Shown here piece after piece: positions 44,134 through 54,257 of a stretch of 64,000 nucleotides of DNA. Both the position numbers and the translations under genes were made by a program. Positions within the stretch are counted from its first letter, which is position 1. Each line of letters begins with the position of its first letter. The notes below the pieces were generated by a model. The model saw only the letters and a program-made list of their open reading frames with translations. It was not told the DNA's origin and did not search any database. This DNA comes from Actinostola sp. cb2023 (Eukaryota > Cnidaria > Anthozoa > Actiniaria > Actinostolidae), in NCBI GenBank assembly GCA_033675265.1, contig JAUJYZ010001502.1, forward strand, positions 186,001-250,000, in the 5' to 3' direction.

Positions 44134-44478
44134 TTGGTAAGAGAACTCGGGTATTAGTTCAAATGATGCTTATGTGATTTAAGTTGCGCTAGTGCTCAGC
44201 CTGTATAATATTTAGTCTGTAAATTAATGTAGTAAACTAGTTGTTAGATGCATAGTTAATCAACGTGTGTAGCGTATGTAACTCTGGCTTCGTATACTCA
44301 GTAGCTAAAAATTTTTTAAAAAAACTCTATATTTCATGAGTAATATAATCTGAGTGATAGTATCAATTTTTCTGCAAATATTTTTTCCACTCTGAATCGC
44401 CCACGTACACGCAGCACGGCCTCTGGAGAAACACAAGCTATACTTTGCAAGCCGTGTAAAACAAAAAAACAAGCCGTA

Positions 44479-45708
44479 ATGAATCCACCAACAGACTCTG
44501 TTAGCCAAGCCGATTTCAAAGAACTCACAGACAGACTCACACATTTACTAACAGTCTCCATGGACGGGTTACATACTTCACTAACAACTAGCCAGGAGAA
44601 AAACACCCACGACCTAATTGCGCTACAGGACGTATTCGACGGGCACTCTCAGGCTAAGGGACCCCCTGGGGTTACAAAGGCTCCCATTTTTACGGGAAAA
44701 GGCGATGACGCATTAGTTTTTCTAGACCAGTTTACGCTTTATGGCAAGTTTTTTCGATGGAGCGACCAGCAAATATACGACGCGTTTCCGTTGTCTCTCA
44801 CCGGTAACGCCCTAATCTGGTATTCAACTCTAGATAAAACTAAATGTACTAATCTAGACGGTTTAATTAAGGCTTTTAGAGAAAGATTTCTCTCCACAAC
44901 GGATACTTGGCTATTGCGTAATGAATTATCAAATAAGAAGCAAGGCCTTGGCGAATCCCTCGCAGACTATATCTTAGACATACGAAAGCGGTGTCAACGT
45001 TTACTTGTACCCCCCGCTGAACAGCTTTACTATTTTCTGCATGGCTTGCGCCAAGATTTACGTACATATGTTATTCTTCAACAACCGCAGACATTAGAAC
45101 AAGCAGAAAATTACGCTAAAATAAAAGATTCAGTTGGTGACACACCCCAACAGTCTTTGACAGTAACAGACGTAGTCGCGCTTCAACGAAATATCATCGC
45201 GCAACTACAGGAACAAAATCTATTAGCTAAGCCTAATGTCGCTGCACTTGATAAACCTCGTGACCTAACCCCTCAACGCGAACAACAATCAGGATCAGAT
45301 TTTTCAAACGATGATCTAAGACGGATCATTAGACAAGAAGTAAGGTCAATGGAACCCCCAGCTCGTAGCAATGGCCCTTATAATAGCTCTTATAATAGCT
45401 CGTATAATAGTCCTCGACCGTATAATCGCCAATATGATAACTCACGCCCATATCGTAACGAATCTCGCCAGTACAGTGATAATTTTCGTCCTAGATTTAA
45501 TGCCCGCGGCGACTTTGGGAGATTAAACGATCGCACAACATTGGGGCAAATCGTGTGTTCAAATTGCAGTCGTGTAGGACACCATTATCGTAATTGTCGT
45601 GCACCATTTTATAGAGCAGACCCGCGCATACCGCAGTCAGCAAACCGATCATTTCCTAATCGCCCCGCACAATACACTCAGCAACCTCATCCTAATCAAT
45701 CAAACTAA
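44479..45708 (+). CDS. gag: Element D Gag
   Basis: 409 residues from a good ATG. It follows the retrotransposon-gag pattern: capsid with FLDQFTLYGKFFRWSDQQIY, GNALIWYSTL and FRERFLSTTD (about 75-145), then LADYILDIRKRCQRL. A basic, Asn/Tyr/Arg-rich linker (about 290-350) with YNSSYNSSYNS repeats precedes one CCHC zinc knuckle CSNCSRVGHHYRNC (about 356-369) that binds RNA. Gag assembles the particle. The stop is 45706-45708; pol is open in the -1 frame from 45696. Confidence 0.95.
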   Translation: MNPPTDSVSQADFKELTDRLTHLLTVSMDGLHTSLTTSQEKNTHDLIALQDVFDGHSQAKGPPGVTKAPIFTGKGDDALVFLDQFTLYGKFFRWSDQQIYDAFPLSLTGNALIWYSTLDKTKCTNLDGLIKAFRERFLSTTDTWLLRNELSNKKQGLGESLADYILDIRKRCQRLLVPPAEQLYYFLHGLRQDLRTYVILQQPQTLEQAENYAKIKDSVGDTPQQSLTVTDVVALQRNIIAQLQEQNLLAKPNVAALDKPRDLTPQREQQSGSDFSNDDLRRIIRQEVRSMEPPARSNGPYNSSYNSSYNSPRPYNRQYDNSRPYRNESRQYSDNFRPRFNARGDFGRLNDRTTLGQIVCSNCSRVGHHYRNCRAPFYRADPRIPQSANRSFPNRPAQYTQQPHPNQSN

Positions 45709-48700
45709 CAAGGTCACATCGCGAAACTAGGCAAATCGATGTGACCCCTACCCCCAGAAATATTTTGCCTCGCCAACCTCATAATGACAATATTGCACAA
45801 ATAGAATTAGATAATAATGCAAGTATTAGCACAAATGAATCTAGCCATAGCTTAACATTAAGTAATCCTAGTCACGCGTCGCATAGCGTTACTAAAGAAA
45901 CACCTTTTTGGCTAGAGTCAAATCGAATAATTTTTCCTAACTCGGAGAATAGCTCTCCTCTTAGTAGTATAAATACTCAGATGGCGCGACCAGATCATAA
46001 TACTGAACAAATGCCAGTAATCTCCAGTGATAATGGCGAATCTCCAAAAACTCCGGATATGGTAGTTGACATATCTGGCAACGATTCTGACAGCTCCATT
46101 ACCACACAAGAGGCCGACAATTTAGGTAAACAGCTTAAATTGGATAATCCGCTTCCAACGGCAGACGTTTTAATTGGCTTAGAAAATAATGACTTTTCAG
46201 TCCTTACGACCTTGGATACTAATGTTTCTAGTTCTTTAACAAGTGACACTCCAATTCACACAAACGTTTTAAGAATATCAGATACCATTCCTCATGTTAC
46301 AGTTCAAGTAAATACCCCAGTGTTGGCTCCTATAAGCCACGAATGTAGAAATCAACTACCACAAGTGAGCGTAGGAGAATGCAAAATGTTTTCCGTAGTC
46401 TGTATTTTCATTAACCTACTTTATCTATTCTATTCGATGCCATTCAATTTGTTTACGTATCTATATTCAATCGTCGATTACTGCATAAAGGTCGGCAAGC
46501 GTACACAAAGCGCACACATTTTAAAGAGATCCGAGTGGAACATGTTTTCCGTTTTTAGTAGTTCATTCCACATAAAGCATATATTACATGCATCGCCAAT
46601 CAAATTATTTGAGAAATTTACAAATTTCGTCGCAAAAGACGATCTGCCACAAGCAACAGCCAGAAACGCATCTGGTATTCAAGTTAAAACATGTCAGCAA
46701 GATGACAGTCAATCAATTGCAAATTTAATAGCCGAAGATACGGTCGCTGATCAGAGCATTTTCGATATTCCCGAAATACAAATACAGCCAAAAGACGACA
46801 CAGTCAAGGCCGAAGATAATGATATATTAATGCAAAACGTTGCAACAGAAACAGTTTTTCTCTCTGATCAAAGTATTTTACATAAGGCAATAGAAACTCA
46901 ACATGAAGATATTCAAGATATAAGCAACAAACATAAGGCAATTGATATTCCAGATGAACATTTTATTGCAAATAAATGCAGTTTACATACAAAGGCGATA
47001 GACATGCAAGAGCCCATAGGCACTCAAGACGAAATGAACGCAATAACCTTTTCGAATTTGACATCAAATCTCTCTATACATGGAAAGATAGCTGAGAAAC
47101 CCTTAATATTTCTTATCGACACTGGCGCGAGTGTCAGCGCAATAGACTCTAAACTCTATAATTCTATTCTCGAATTAGCAAGTATTTCGTTGACGCCTAC
47201 ACCTGATAATGCTCTCCGTTCAGTTAATGGTGATAGTATACTAGTTTTAGGACAAATCAAAGTCCATTTTAACATCGATAATACATCTTATCCTTTTGTA
47301 GTCTATGTAGCTAGTGGTCTTACCTATGAGGTTATCCTAGGAACAGACTTTCTCCAACACTACAAAGCTACTATAGATCTTCAAGAGAAAACGCTCTCTT
47401 TCCCAGAAACAACACGCAACCATGTACCTCGACTGGTAGCTAATAATAATTCACCTCAGATTACTGACTGTAAGGTACATGCTACAGACACAATTATACT
47501 GCCGCCACGCTCTGAATCGATTATCGCTGCCAGTTTAGGATTTCCGTTTGACCCAGGGGTCACTGGAATAATAGAACCAAAACGTATCTTATCAGAACGC
47601 CATCACGTGTGTGGCGCGGCAATACTCGCGACTATTTCCGATAACAGAACAGTGCCTTTTAGGTTATTAAATCCTACTACTTCGAATATAACCATTTATC
47701 GTAATACTAATTTAGGCCTGTTTACTTGTATCAGCGATCCTTGTATATTAGCTAGTTTTGATCAAGATATTAGTGCGTGCCAAGGCCAAACAGGGGATAT
47801 TCAATCCTCTTCTCCTATTACAGTTGATCTAAGTAAATCAGATTTGCAAAATAGTCAAAAAGTACAACTTCAAACTCTACTTAAGGAGTACCGTGATATC
47901 TTTGCTTTTTCAAATCAAGAGTTAGGTCGTACATCTGTAGTACGTCACACTATTGACACAGGTAACGCAACACCTATACGTCAACGCCCTTATAGAGTAT
48001 CAGATCACCAACGTGAGGTCATACAGGAACATGTCAATGATATGCTTGAAAGAGACATCATTCGTCCTTCTATCTCCCCGTGGAGTGCGCCAGTTATTTT
48101 AGTCAAAAAGAAAGATAACACTAATCGCTTTTGTGTAGACTTACGGAAATTAAACGCAGTGACCAAGAAAGATAGCTATCCGTTACCCCGTATTGACGAC
48201 ACAATTGATTGCATGACAGGCGCGCAATATTTTTCGACTGTTGATCTTATGAGTGGATACTGGCAAGTTGAACTAGAAGAATCCACACGTGAGAAATCGG
48301 CATTTATTGTTTATGGCGGCCTATATGAGTTCAATAAAATGCCGTTCGGATTAACCAACTCACCGTCGACGTTTCAACGTCTTATGGAAAGTGTATTGCG
48401 TAACATTAACTTTCGAACGTGCTTGATTTATATCGACGATATTATAATTTATTCGCGCACATTTAATCAACACTTAGTGGACCTCAGAGAAGTCTTTAAT
48501 CGACTACGTGCTGCCAATATTAGATTGAAACCCAGTAAGTGTCATTTTGCCGCAAAACAAGTCGAATACTTAGGTCACGTAATTAGCGCTGATGGGATTA
48601 GCCCTAATCCGGATAAAGTTCATGCAGTCCAGCAGTTTCCGGTTCCTAAGAATATCAAAGGCATTCGTAGCTTTCTGGGATTGGCTAATTACTACAGACG

Positions 48701-50912
48701 TTTTGTGCGTGACTTCGCTAAGATAGCATCGCCTCTCAATAATTTAACGCGTAAGAATGTCCCGTTTAAATGGACAAATGCGTGTCAAGAGGCCTTTGAT
48801 ACACTTAAGAAAACATTAAGTCAAGCGCCAATCCTCGCGTTCCCGCAATTTGATCAACCTTTCCTTATACATGTTGATGCTAGCGATTATGCAATCGGAG
48901 CAGTTCTTGCTCAAATACATGACGGTAAAGAAGTAGTTATCGCTTATGCAGGTAGAGATTTGAATCCAGCCGAGAGAAACTATAGCGCTACAGAGCGAGA
49001 AGCGCTTTCCGTAATTTTTGCAATTAAGAAATACCAACCATACCTGCACGGACGTAAATTTACTGTCTTTACTGATCATAATGCATTAAGATGGCTAATG
49101 CGTATTAAAGATCCGACCGGTCGTTTAGCCCGTTGGTCACTGTTGATTCAACAATTTGATTTTGATATCCAGCACCGAGCAGGTACAGCAAATGGAAATG
49201 CAGATGCTCTTTCACGTAGACCTTATGCTAACATAAATGCTGTTGACCTCAATCAATTAGGATTTGATAGAGTTCGCACTTCTCAATACCGTGACCCTTC
49301 TCTGTCTTTATTAATCGATTATCTCGAAATAGATCAGTTACCAGAGAATCAAAAAGAAGCGCGTAGGATTCTTTTAGAAGCTGATCGCTATATTATTGAC
49401 GAACATGATTTATTATTTCATCTCCATTACCCTTCTAGTAAGAGTCAAAGAGATACAACTCCACAGCTAGTGTTACCTCCGTCATTAAGACAGGAAGTGT
49501 TGATAGCATGTCACGACAGCCCATTAGCTGGCCACTTAGGAGTACAAAAGACTTATGACAAGATACGCGCTAGGTATTTTTGGAAAGGCATGTTTCAAGA
49601 TTGTGAAGCATGGGTTCGCACGTGTGTTGATTGTTCAATGAAGAAGAATCCTCGAATTCCCCGTAATGCTCCCATTCTTCCCATACCAGTAGAATCCGCA
49701 TTTGAGAGAACTGCTATCGATATTTTGGGACCTTTCCCTGAGACCACCTCTGGTCATCGGTGGATCTTAGTTTTCTCTGATTACCTTACACGTTGGCCCG
49801 AAGCCTTTGCACTTAAAACCGCGGACGCACCAACGGTCGCACGTGTTTTTGTAGACGAGATTGTTTGCCGACATGGCGCGCCTCGTACACTCCTTTCCGA
49901 TCGAGGTGCTAACTTTATGTCGAAATTAGTCAAAGAAGTTTGTCGTCTTATTAATACTCGAAAGGTAAATACATCTTCTTATCATCCACAAACTAACGGT
50001 TTAGTTGAAAAGTTTAATGCCGTGATAGCACATTCCCTATCAATGTATGTGAATAAATCGCAAAAAGACTGGGACGATTTTTTGCCAGCCATCCTTTTTG
50101 GCTATAGGACATCTCCATCAGCCACTACTGGAGAGTCTCCTTTTTACCTTTTGTATGGACGTGAGCCAAGATTACCTATTGACGTATATCTGCTTCCGCC
50201 TCTTAATTTATCACCTGCCATTAGAGAGCATCGTGCGCGTATCGTGCGTAACATCGAGATATCACAGGAAATTGCGCGCCTAAATATTCAGCGTGCGCAA
50301 CAAAAGATGAAAGATCAACATGATCGCCATGCCATAGAACCCAAATTTGAATTAGGTGACAGGGTTTGGGTATATACCCCTCGAGTTCCTAAAGGATTAA
50401 CTAAGAAGTTACGCCATCTTTGGCACGGACCATATCGTATAGTAGAAAAACTTTCTAGTGTACACTTCGCTCTTCGCACTTGTGATAATCGTAGAGTTTC
50501 TGCAATAATTCACGCTAATCGTATGAAACCTTATTATGATCCTAATGATCGTCCTATCTCACATATAATTGATGATGATGATGATGACACCCAGTGTTTG
50601 TGTACCGACGAAATTCCTGATGACAGCTTCGACATAACAACATCTGATAGTTCTAACCAACCAGATACACAGGGTTCCCAAGATGAACTTGATATTGGGG
50701 ATGGGCAGCCTGTACAACATTCCGATGTCAATGACACGTCCGAAGAGGAAAATGACATTTTTCGCGTTGAGCGACTCCTAAAACGTCGTGTTCAAAGAGG
50801 AGTCGTTCAGTATCTTGTTAAGTGGGCAGGCTGTCCTGTTAAAGACGCAACTTGGGAACCTGAGCAAAATATCTTCGATCGAAGCCTTATTACAGCGTTC
50901 CATTCTTCATAG
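45696..50912 (+). CDS. pol: Element D Pol with chromodomain
   Basis: Open from 45696; the first frame position often called as start (45741) is GTG, so translation probably comes from gag by -1 shift. Residues counted from 45741: Ser/Thr/Asn-rich leader 1-210, hydrophobic segment about 216-250, aspartic protease FLIDTGASVSAI (Asp 460), RT with TVDLMSGYWQVEL and YIDD (Asp 899/900, intact), RNase H HVDASDYAIGAVL (Asp 1046), integrase with a His/Cys zinc domain then Asp 1327, Asp 1387, Glu 1423 (D,D-35-E), a GPY/F-like module (HGPYRIVEKL), and a C-terminal chromodomain (VQYLVKWAGCPVKDATWEPE). Chromodomains steer integration to marked chromatin. No stop or shift is seen. Confidence 0.95.
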   Translation, partial: SIKLTRSHRETRQIDVTPTPRNILPRQPHNDNIAQIELDNNASISTNESSHSLTLSNPSHASHSVTKETPFWLESNRIIFPNSENSSPLSSINTQMARPDHNTEQMPVISSDNGESPKTPDMVVDISGNDSDSSITTQEADNLGKQLKLDNPLPTADVLIGLENNDFSVLTTLDTNVSSSLTSDTPIHTNVLRISDTIPHVTVQVNTPVLAPISHECRNQLPQVSVGECKMFSVVCIFINLLYLFYSMPFNLFTYLYSIVDYCIKVGKRTQSAHILKRSEWNMFSVFSSSFHIKHILHASPIKLFEKFTNFVAKDDLPQATARNASGIQVKTCQQDDSQSIANLIAEDTVADQSIFDIPEIQIQPKDDTVKAEDNDILMQNVATETVFLSDQSILHKAIETQHEDIQDISNKHKAIDIPDEHFIANKCSLHTKAIDMQEPIGTQDEMNAITFSNLTSNLSIHGKIAEKPLIFLIDTGASVSAIDSKLYNSILELASISLTPTPDNALRSVNGDSILVLGQIKVHFNIDNTSYPFVVYVASGLTYEVILGTDFLQHYKATIDLQEKTLSFPETTRNHVPRLVANNNSPQITDCKVHATDTIILPPRSESIIAASLGFPFDPGVTGIIEPKRILSERHHVCGAAILATISDNRTVPFRLLNPTTSNITIYRNTNLGLFTCISDPCILASFDQDISACQGQTGDIQSSSPITVDLSKSDLQNSQKVQLQTLLKEYRDIFAFSNQELGRTSVVRHTIDTGNATPIRQRPYRVSDHQREVIQEHVNDMLERDIIRPSISPWSAPVILVKKKDNTNRFCVDLRKLNAVTKKDSYPLPRIDDTIDCMTGAQYFSTVDLMSGYWQVELEESTREKSAFIVYGGLYEFNKMPFGLTNSPSTFQRLMESVLRNINFRTCLIYIDDIIIYSRTFNQHLVDLREVFNRLRAANIRLKPSKCHFAAKQVEYLGHVISADGISPNPDKVHAVQQFPVPKNIKGIRSFLGLANYYRRFVRDFAKIASPLNNLTRKNVPFKWTNACQEAFDTLKKTLSQAPILAFPQFDQPFLIHVDASDYAIGAVLAQIHDGKEVVIAYAGRDLNPAERNYSATEREALSVIFAIKKYQPYLHGRKFTVFTDHNALRWLMRIKDPTGRLARWSLLIQQFDFDIQHRAGTANGNADALSRRPYANINAVDLNQLGFDRVRTSQYRDPSLSLLIDYLEIDQLPENQKEARRILLEADRYIIDEHDLLFHLHYPSSKSQRDTTPQLVLPPSLRQEVLIACHDSPLAGHLGVQKTYDKIRARYFWKGMFQDCEAWVRTCVDCSMKKNPRIPRNAPILPIPVESAFERTAIDILGPFPETTSGHRWILVFSDYLTRWPEAFALKTADAPTVARVFVDEIVCRHGAPRTLLSDRGANFMSKLVKEVCRLINTRKVNTSSYHPQTNGLVEKFNAVIAHSLSMYVNKSQKDWDDFLPAILFGYRTSPSATTGESPFYLLYGREPRLPIDVYLLPPLNLSPAIREHRARIVRNIEISQEIARLNIQRAQQKMKDQHDRHAIEPKFELGDRVWVYTPRVPKGLTKKLRHLWHGPYRIVEKLSSVHFALRTCDNRRVSAIIHANRMKPYYDPNDRPISHIIDDDDDDTQCLCTDEIPDDSFDITTSDSSNQPDTQGSQDELDIGDGQPVQHSDVNDTSEEENDIFRVERLLKRRVQRGVVQYLVKWAGCPVKDATWEPEQNIFDRSLITAFHSS

Positions 50913-51430
50913 TTGAACTTCTTTTACTCTCTTTTTTTCCTTTTTCTTCAATCCCATATTAAAATCGGTGTAGTTACATAACCATATTTTTTATTTATTC
51001 TTTTAAAATAGGAAATAAAATAAAATAAAAAACCCAATAATAATTATAGTTAGGAATAATTATCAACAAAATAGACCAATAGTAAGTTGGTTTATACAAC
51101 CATGTTGGTTCCCCCCGGACGGCTTCCAGACAGCGATAGGCCTTAGAGTAAGAATACGAATTTTTTTAGATATAATTAGCCATACACTCGTAGGGCTTAT
51201 TATACCTGTTCCCATTTGTGATAATATCACTTCCGCATTCTAGGGTGTCCCTAGCTAGTGCCTGTTTAGAGAAAACTAGATAGTAAGGATAACATAACAA
51301 GAAAAATGAGTACCAAGAGTAAGAATGAATAACATTACCATTCTAACTCATCTCTTTCTTTCTGTCTGTCCTGTATTGGAAAGCCAGTCTAGACCACTAA
51401 CATTCTCTCTCCTCCTTTCCTCTCTATTGT
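50913..51430 (+). other. pol-env intergenic region of element D
   Basis: No ORF. Pyrimidine-rich ending (CATTCTCTCTCCTCCTTTCC at about 51399) and CTTCGTTTAG near 51450-51461 would suit a splice acceptor for a subgenomic env-like RNA. Splicing is inference. Confidence 0.35.
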
Positions 51431-51431
51431 A

Positions 51432-52607
51432 ACAAACTCTTTAATTCACTTCTTCGTTTAGTAGAAATACAAGACATTGTCACTCAGTTTGCTCATTTAA
51501 GAAATCGCCAATTGGTAGGCTATAATGACCTTCCTCAAGCAGTAATTGCTGCGGTTTCCTCACGTTTTAAATCTTTACCAGAAATGTCACTAACAGCCAA
51601 AGCACTTGACGATGGTTTCCCATATTTACTAATTAATCCAGTTACTGAGTATGACCGTAGTAAGCTTTATATTTCTCTTCACACGTTGGTAACAGTTCCT
51701 CGTATTTAGCACGAGAAGATCTAGTATTAGTTTCTTGTCTCGATTATAATTTTATTTTAAAGGCTGATGCGCTGGTTGCGTGCTTTAATCAACAAAATGC
51801 ATTTAATTGTCCTGATACTCTTCTGAAGACCTCAGACAATGCTACTTGCTTGGTCTTCCATGGACTGATGGTACTCAAGTTAATTTCAAACGAAACCATG
51901 TTCCAATACCATGTGATTCATTGGAGCCTATATACCATCTTGGTGGAAGGTACTACCTAGCCACAACAACCATCAACCTCTCTCTAAAATCTGGAAAGCT
52001 TCAGACTACACCTCTGTCTATATACAACATACCATGCAATGAAACCAATGAAATCCTCAAGACTGGAATTGGTACATGTCCAAAAACTCTAAGGATGTCC
52101 ATTCCACTATTTCAACCAGACCAAGTACGGTATGTAAACTGGTTACCTTCAAAAAACGATTCAGCTTTCCAACTTCATTACAAATCATTGAACATTGGAC
52201 CTCAATTGCATATCAACAAAACTGTTATAGAAGCACTTGATAAAACATTCTTCAGAATAGATGGAAACTTACAACGAAAATTCCAAAAGATAGAACAAGA
52301 CATTGATACGATCACAGAAACGTATGAAACTTCCGACGCTCTAATTGTTGCAAGTGTTGCACTTGGCCTAGCATTTTGTAACAGCACTACTCTCATAATA
52401 TTCCTATGCTGTTATTATAAGATTAACAAACATCAAAATGAAGAGATTAACAATTACGTCGTAAAGTATCAAAAGAAACTGACTACCGACGAACAACAAT
52501 GTATTGAATGCCAAAATCCTATGGAGTCTACTGAACAAGACCTTGAATGTACTCATCTGCATTGTCAGGATGATATTCCAACTGATGTTCCAGGACAACC
52601 TGTTTGA
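51432..52607 (+). pseudogene. Element D env-like gene, split over frames
   Basis: Protein-like sequence continues through three frames: about 51432-51700, about 51710-51855, and 51850-52607. The last 250 residues have several Cys, potential N-glycosylation sites (CNETNE, INKTV), a helical stretch, a membrane segment near the C-end (SVALGLAF...LIIFLCCYY, about 52345-52420) and a cytoplasmic tail with CxxC. This is the layout of the fusion half of an envelope glycoprotein. No known env family is recognised. Shifts near 51700 and 51855 break it in this copy. Its similarity to other gypsy env genes is undecided. Confidence 0.55.
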
Positions 52608-53098
52608 ACTATCGAAAAACTACGGTAACACTGAATCAAACAAAGAACTATGAACTATGAACTATTTTACGGAACAATTTAGATTTAAGAACATTGAACA
52701 CTGATATAACTATTGCAGTTATTTTCAGATATATTGATTGAACTTTATAATCATATATTTTTAAGTATGATAATCAACATCATTGAGTGTGGTTTTGATA
52801 TGACAAACCACAATTGTATTAAGTAGTCTATATTCATAAAAAAATGGAAAAGGAACAAGAAATAACAACAACAAAAAATATATATATGTTAAAATTATCA
52901 TTTTATAGTTATTAGAAAACGACAAGGATGATTATATATATAATTATCGCAATTAAGATAAGCTTACAATCTTATATTCATTTTCCACATTTAAGTGGTA
53001 GCACAAAAAAAAAAAAAACAAAAAAAAAAACGGTTCGTTTAAATCAGTATATAATCAAATTTTTTTATCGACGGAGCTCTAAATTAAGAAGAGAGCCA
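52608..53098 (+). other. 3' non-coding region and polypurine tract of element D
   Basis: AT-rich with an A-run at 53006-53030. AAGAAGAGAG just before the LTR (53087-53096) is the likely polypurine tract for plus-strand priming. Confidence 0.6.
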
Positions 53099-53672
53099 TG
53101 TTACACAACAGAATCACTGATTTAATCCGATACTATTAATTGCTGTATATTCTCAAACACTTCTAGATAAGCTAAGTCAATACCATTAAGACTTTAGTTC
53201 CATTATCTCTAGAACCAGATTGTATTCCAGATCATGCAATTTCTTTATAATCTTATCATTTAGTCTCCTCCTATTTTGGCATAGACCACACATAATTATC
53301 TACCACACCCCAAGACACTATACTTAGTCAGAACTTCTTATTCCTATTTTCCACTTACAATATTTAGACACAATCAGATAACTTATAATTATTACTATCC
53401 AACAGTGTAACTTTGTTGCAGTGTTGCAGAAGTTAACTATATAGAATATTTAGATTACTTGTACGACTTAGCTGCGTATTTGATAATTGTAATCTAGGAG
53501 CACATAGGATATAGCCAATTACAACCCTAGATTATACTGACATTGATATAATGATAGACAATTAGTCCGTCACTATAAAGGTGACCGCACCACAACTTGT
53601 AATTAGTCCTAGCCAGCCAGAGCTTGATTAAACAACGATTCCTACCACCTCTACCGAGAGCCTCCCTTAACA
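53099..53672 (+). repeat. 3' LTR of element D
   Basis: 574-bp partner of 43560-44133 with no difference seen, followed by GACA. Confidence 0.95.
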
Positions 53673-53693
53673 GACAGATAAACAGAAGCAGTT

Positions 53694-53881
53694 CACATTT
53701 AGAAAATGGCATTTTCTTTACCTATAATCGTTCGTGCCTTGGACTTTCTCCGCGGAGGATCTTTTACGTCGGCTGTGTTTTCGTACAGTCGAATTACTTT
53801 TTTTACGAATGTTTCGCTCATGCAAAGTATATCAGCAATACCTTTTGTAGACATGCCTCTCTGCTTTAACATTATAACTCT
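53694..53881 (-). pseudogene. Tc1-type transposase DNA-binding fragment
   Basis: Minus reading from an in-frame ATG: LKQRGMSTKGIADILCMSET, then VKKVIRLYENTADVKDPPRR, stop. This is the helix-turn-helix of Tc1/mariner transposases (R-x-I-x-x-L-x-x-x-G-x-S, then I-x-x-Y-x-x-T-G-x-V-x-x-x-P-R). The catalytic DDE part is missing. It supports the Tc1 assignment of 43340-54257. Confidence 0.7.
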
Positions 53882-54257
53882 CCATCAATCGAAACGAATT
53901 CGAGAAAGGCTTGAAACTCCTGCCTTGAATCAATTACTCCGGGAAAATGTGCCGTGATAGACCAAATCGGCTAACGCACTGTTTACATTCTTTGACCCAT
54001 TACAAACCTTTTGAGAATACGATTCTTTCTCTGTTGTATTTCGATTTCAGTAGAGCATTGACATGATAATGAAATGGAAATGGTTGGAACAAAAAGCTCT
54101 TATTCCCAAAGGTTTTGAATTAGTTTAAAGAATGTTAGCATTGCGTTAGCCGATTTTGTCTATTGTCGTGAAAACTGTTTGATTGACGTCCACCAAAAGT
54201 CAACTTTGTCGTCGAGACAAATGTAGCTTTCGGCGCGTGTTACTGAGAACGAGTGTA

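Larger units (their letters stand above)
43560..53672 (+). mobile_element. Ty3/gypsy LTR retroelement D with chromodomain and env-like gene
   Basis: 10,113 bp. LTRs of 574 bp, identical by eye. 4-bp target duplicate GACA (43556-43559, 53673-53676). Order: LTR, leader, gag, pol (protease, RT, RNase H, integrase, chromodomain), env-like region, polypurine tract, LTR. Gag and pol are uninterrupted. It lies inside the Tc1-like element and is the youngest layer of the stack. Confidence 0.97.
43340..54257. mobile_element. Tc1/mariner-like element, itself split by LTR element D
   Basis: Inverted ends of about 90 bp (CACTCGTTCTCAGTAACACG at 43342, its inverse ending near 54255) with TA at each side. 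Without element D the length is about 0.8 kb. The empty site TTTATTAAAAG is seen in the duplicate arm at 43174-43184, which supports the TA target. It retains only the DNA-binding start of a Tc1-type transposase (53694-53881). Confidence 0.85.

Noticed and set aside
48816..49079. Minus ORF opposite pol D
   Set aside because: Shadow of RNase H coding sequence.
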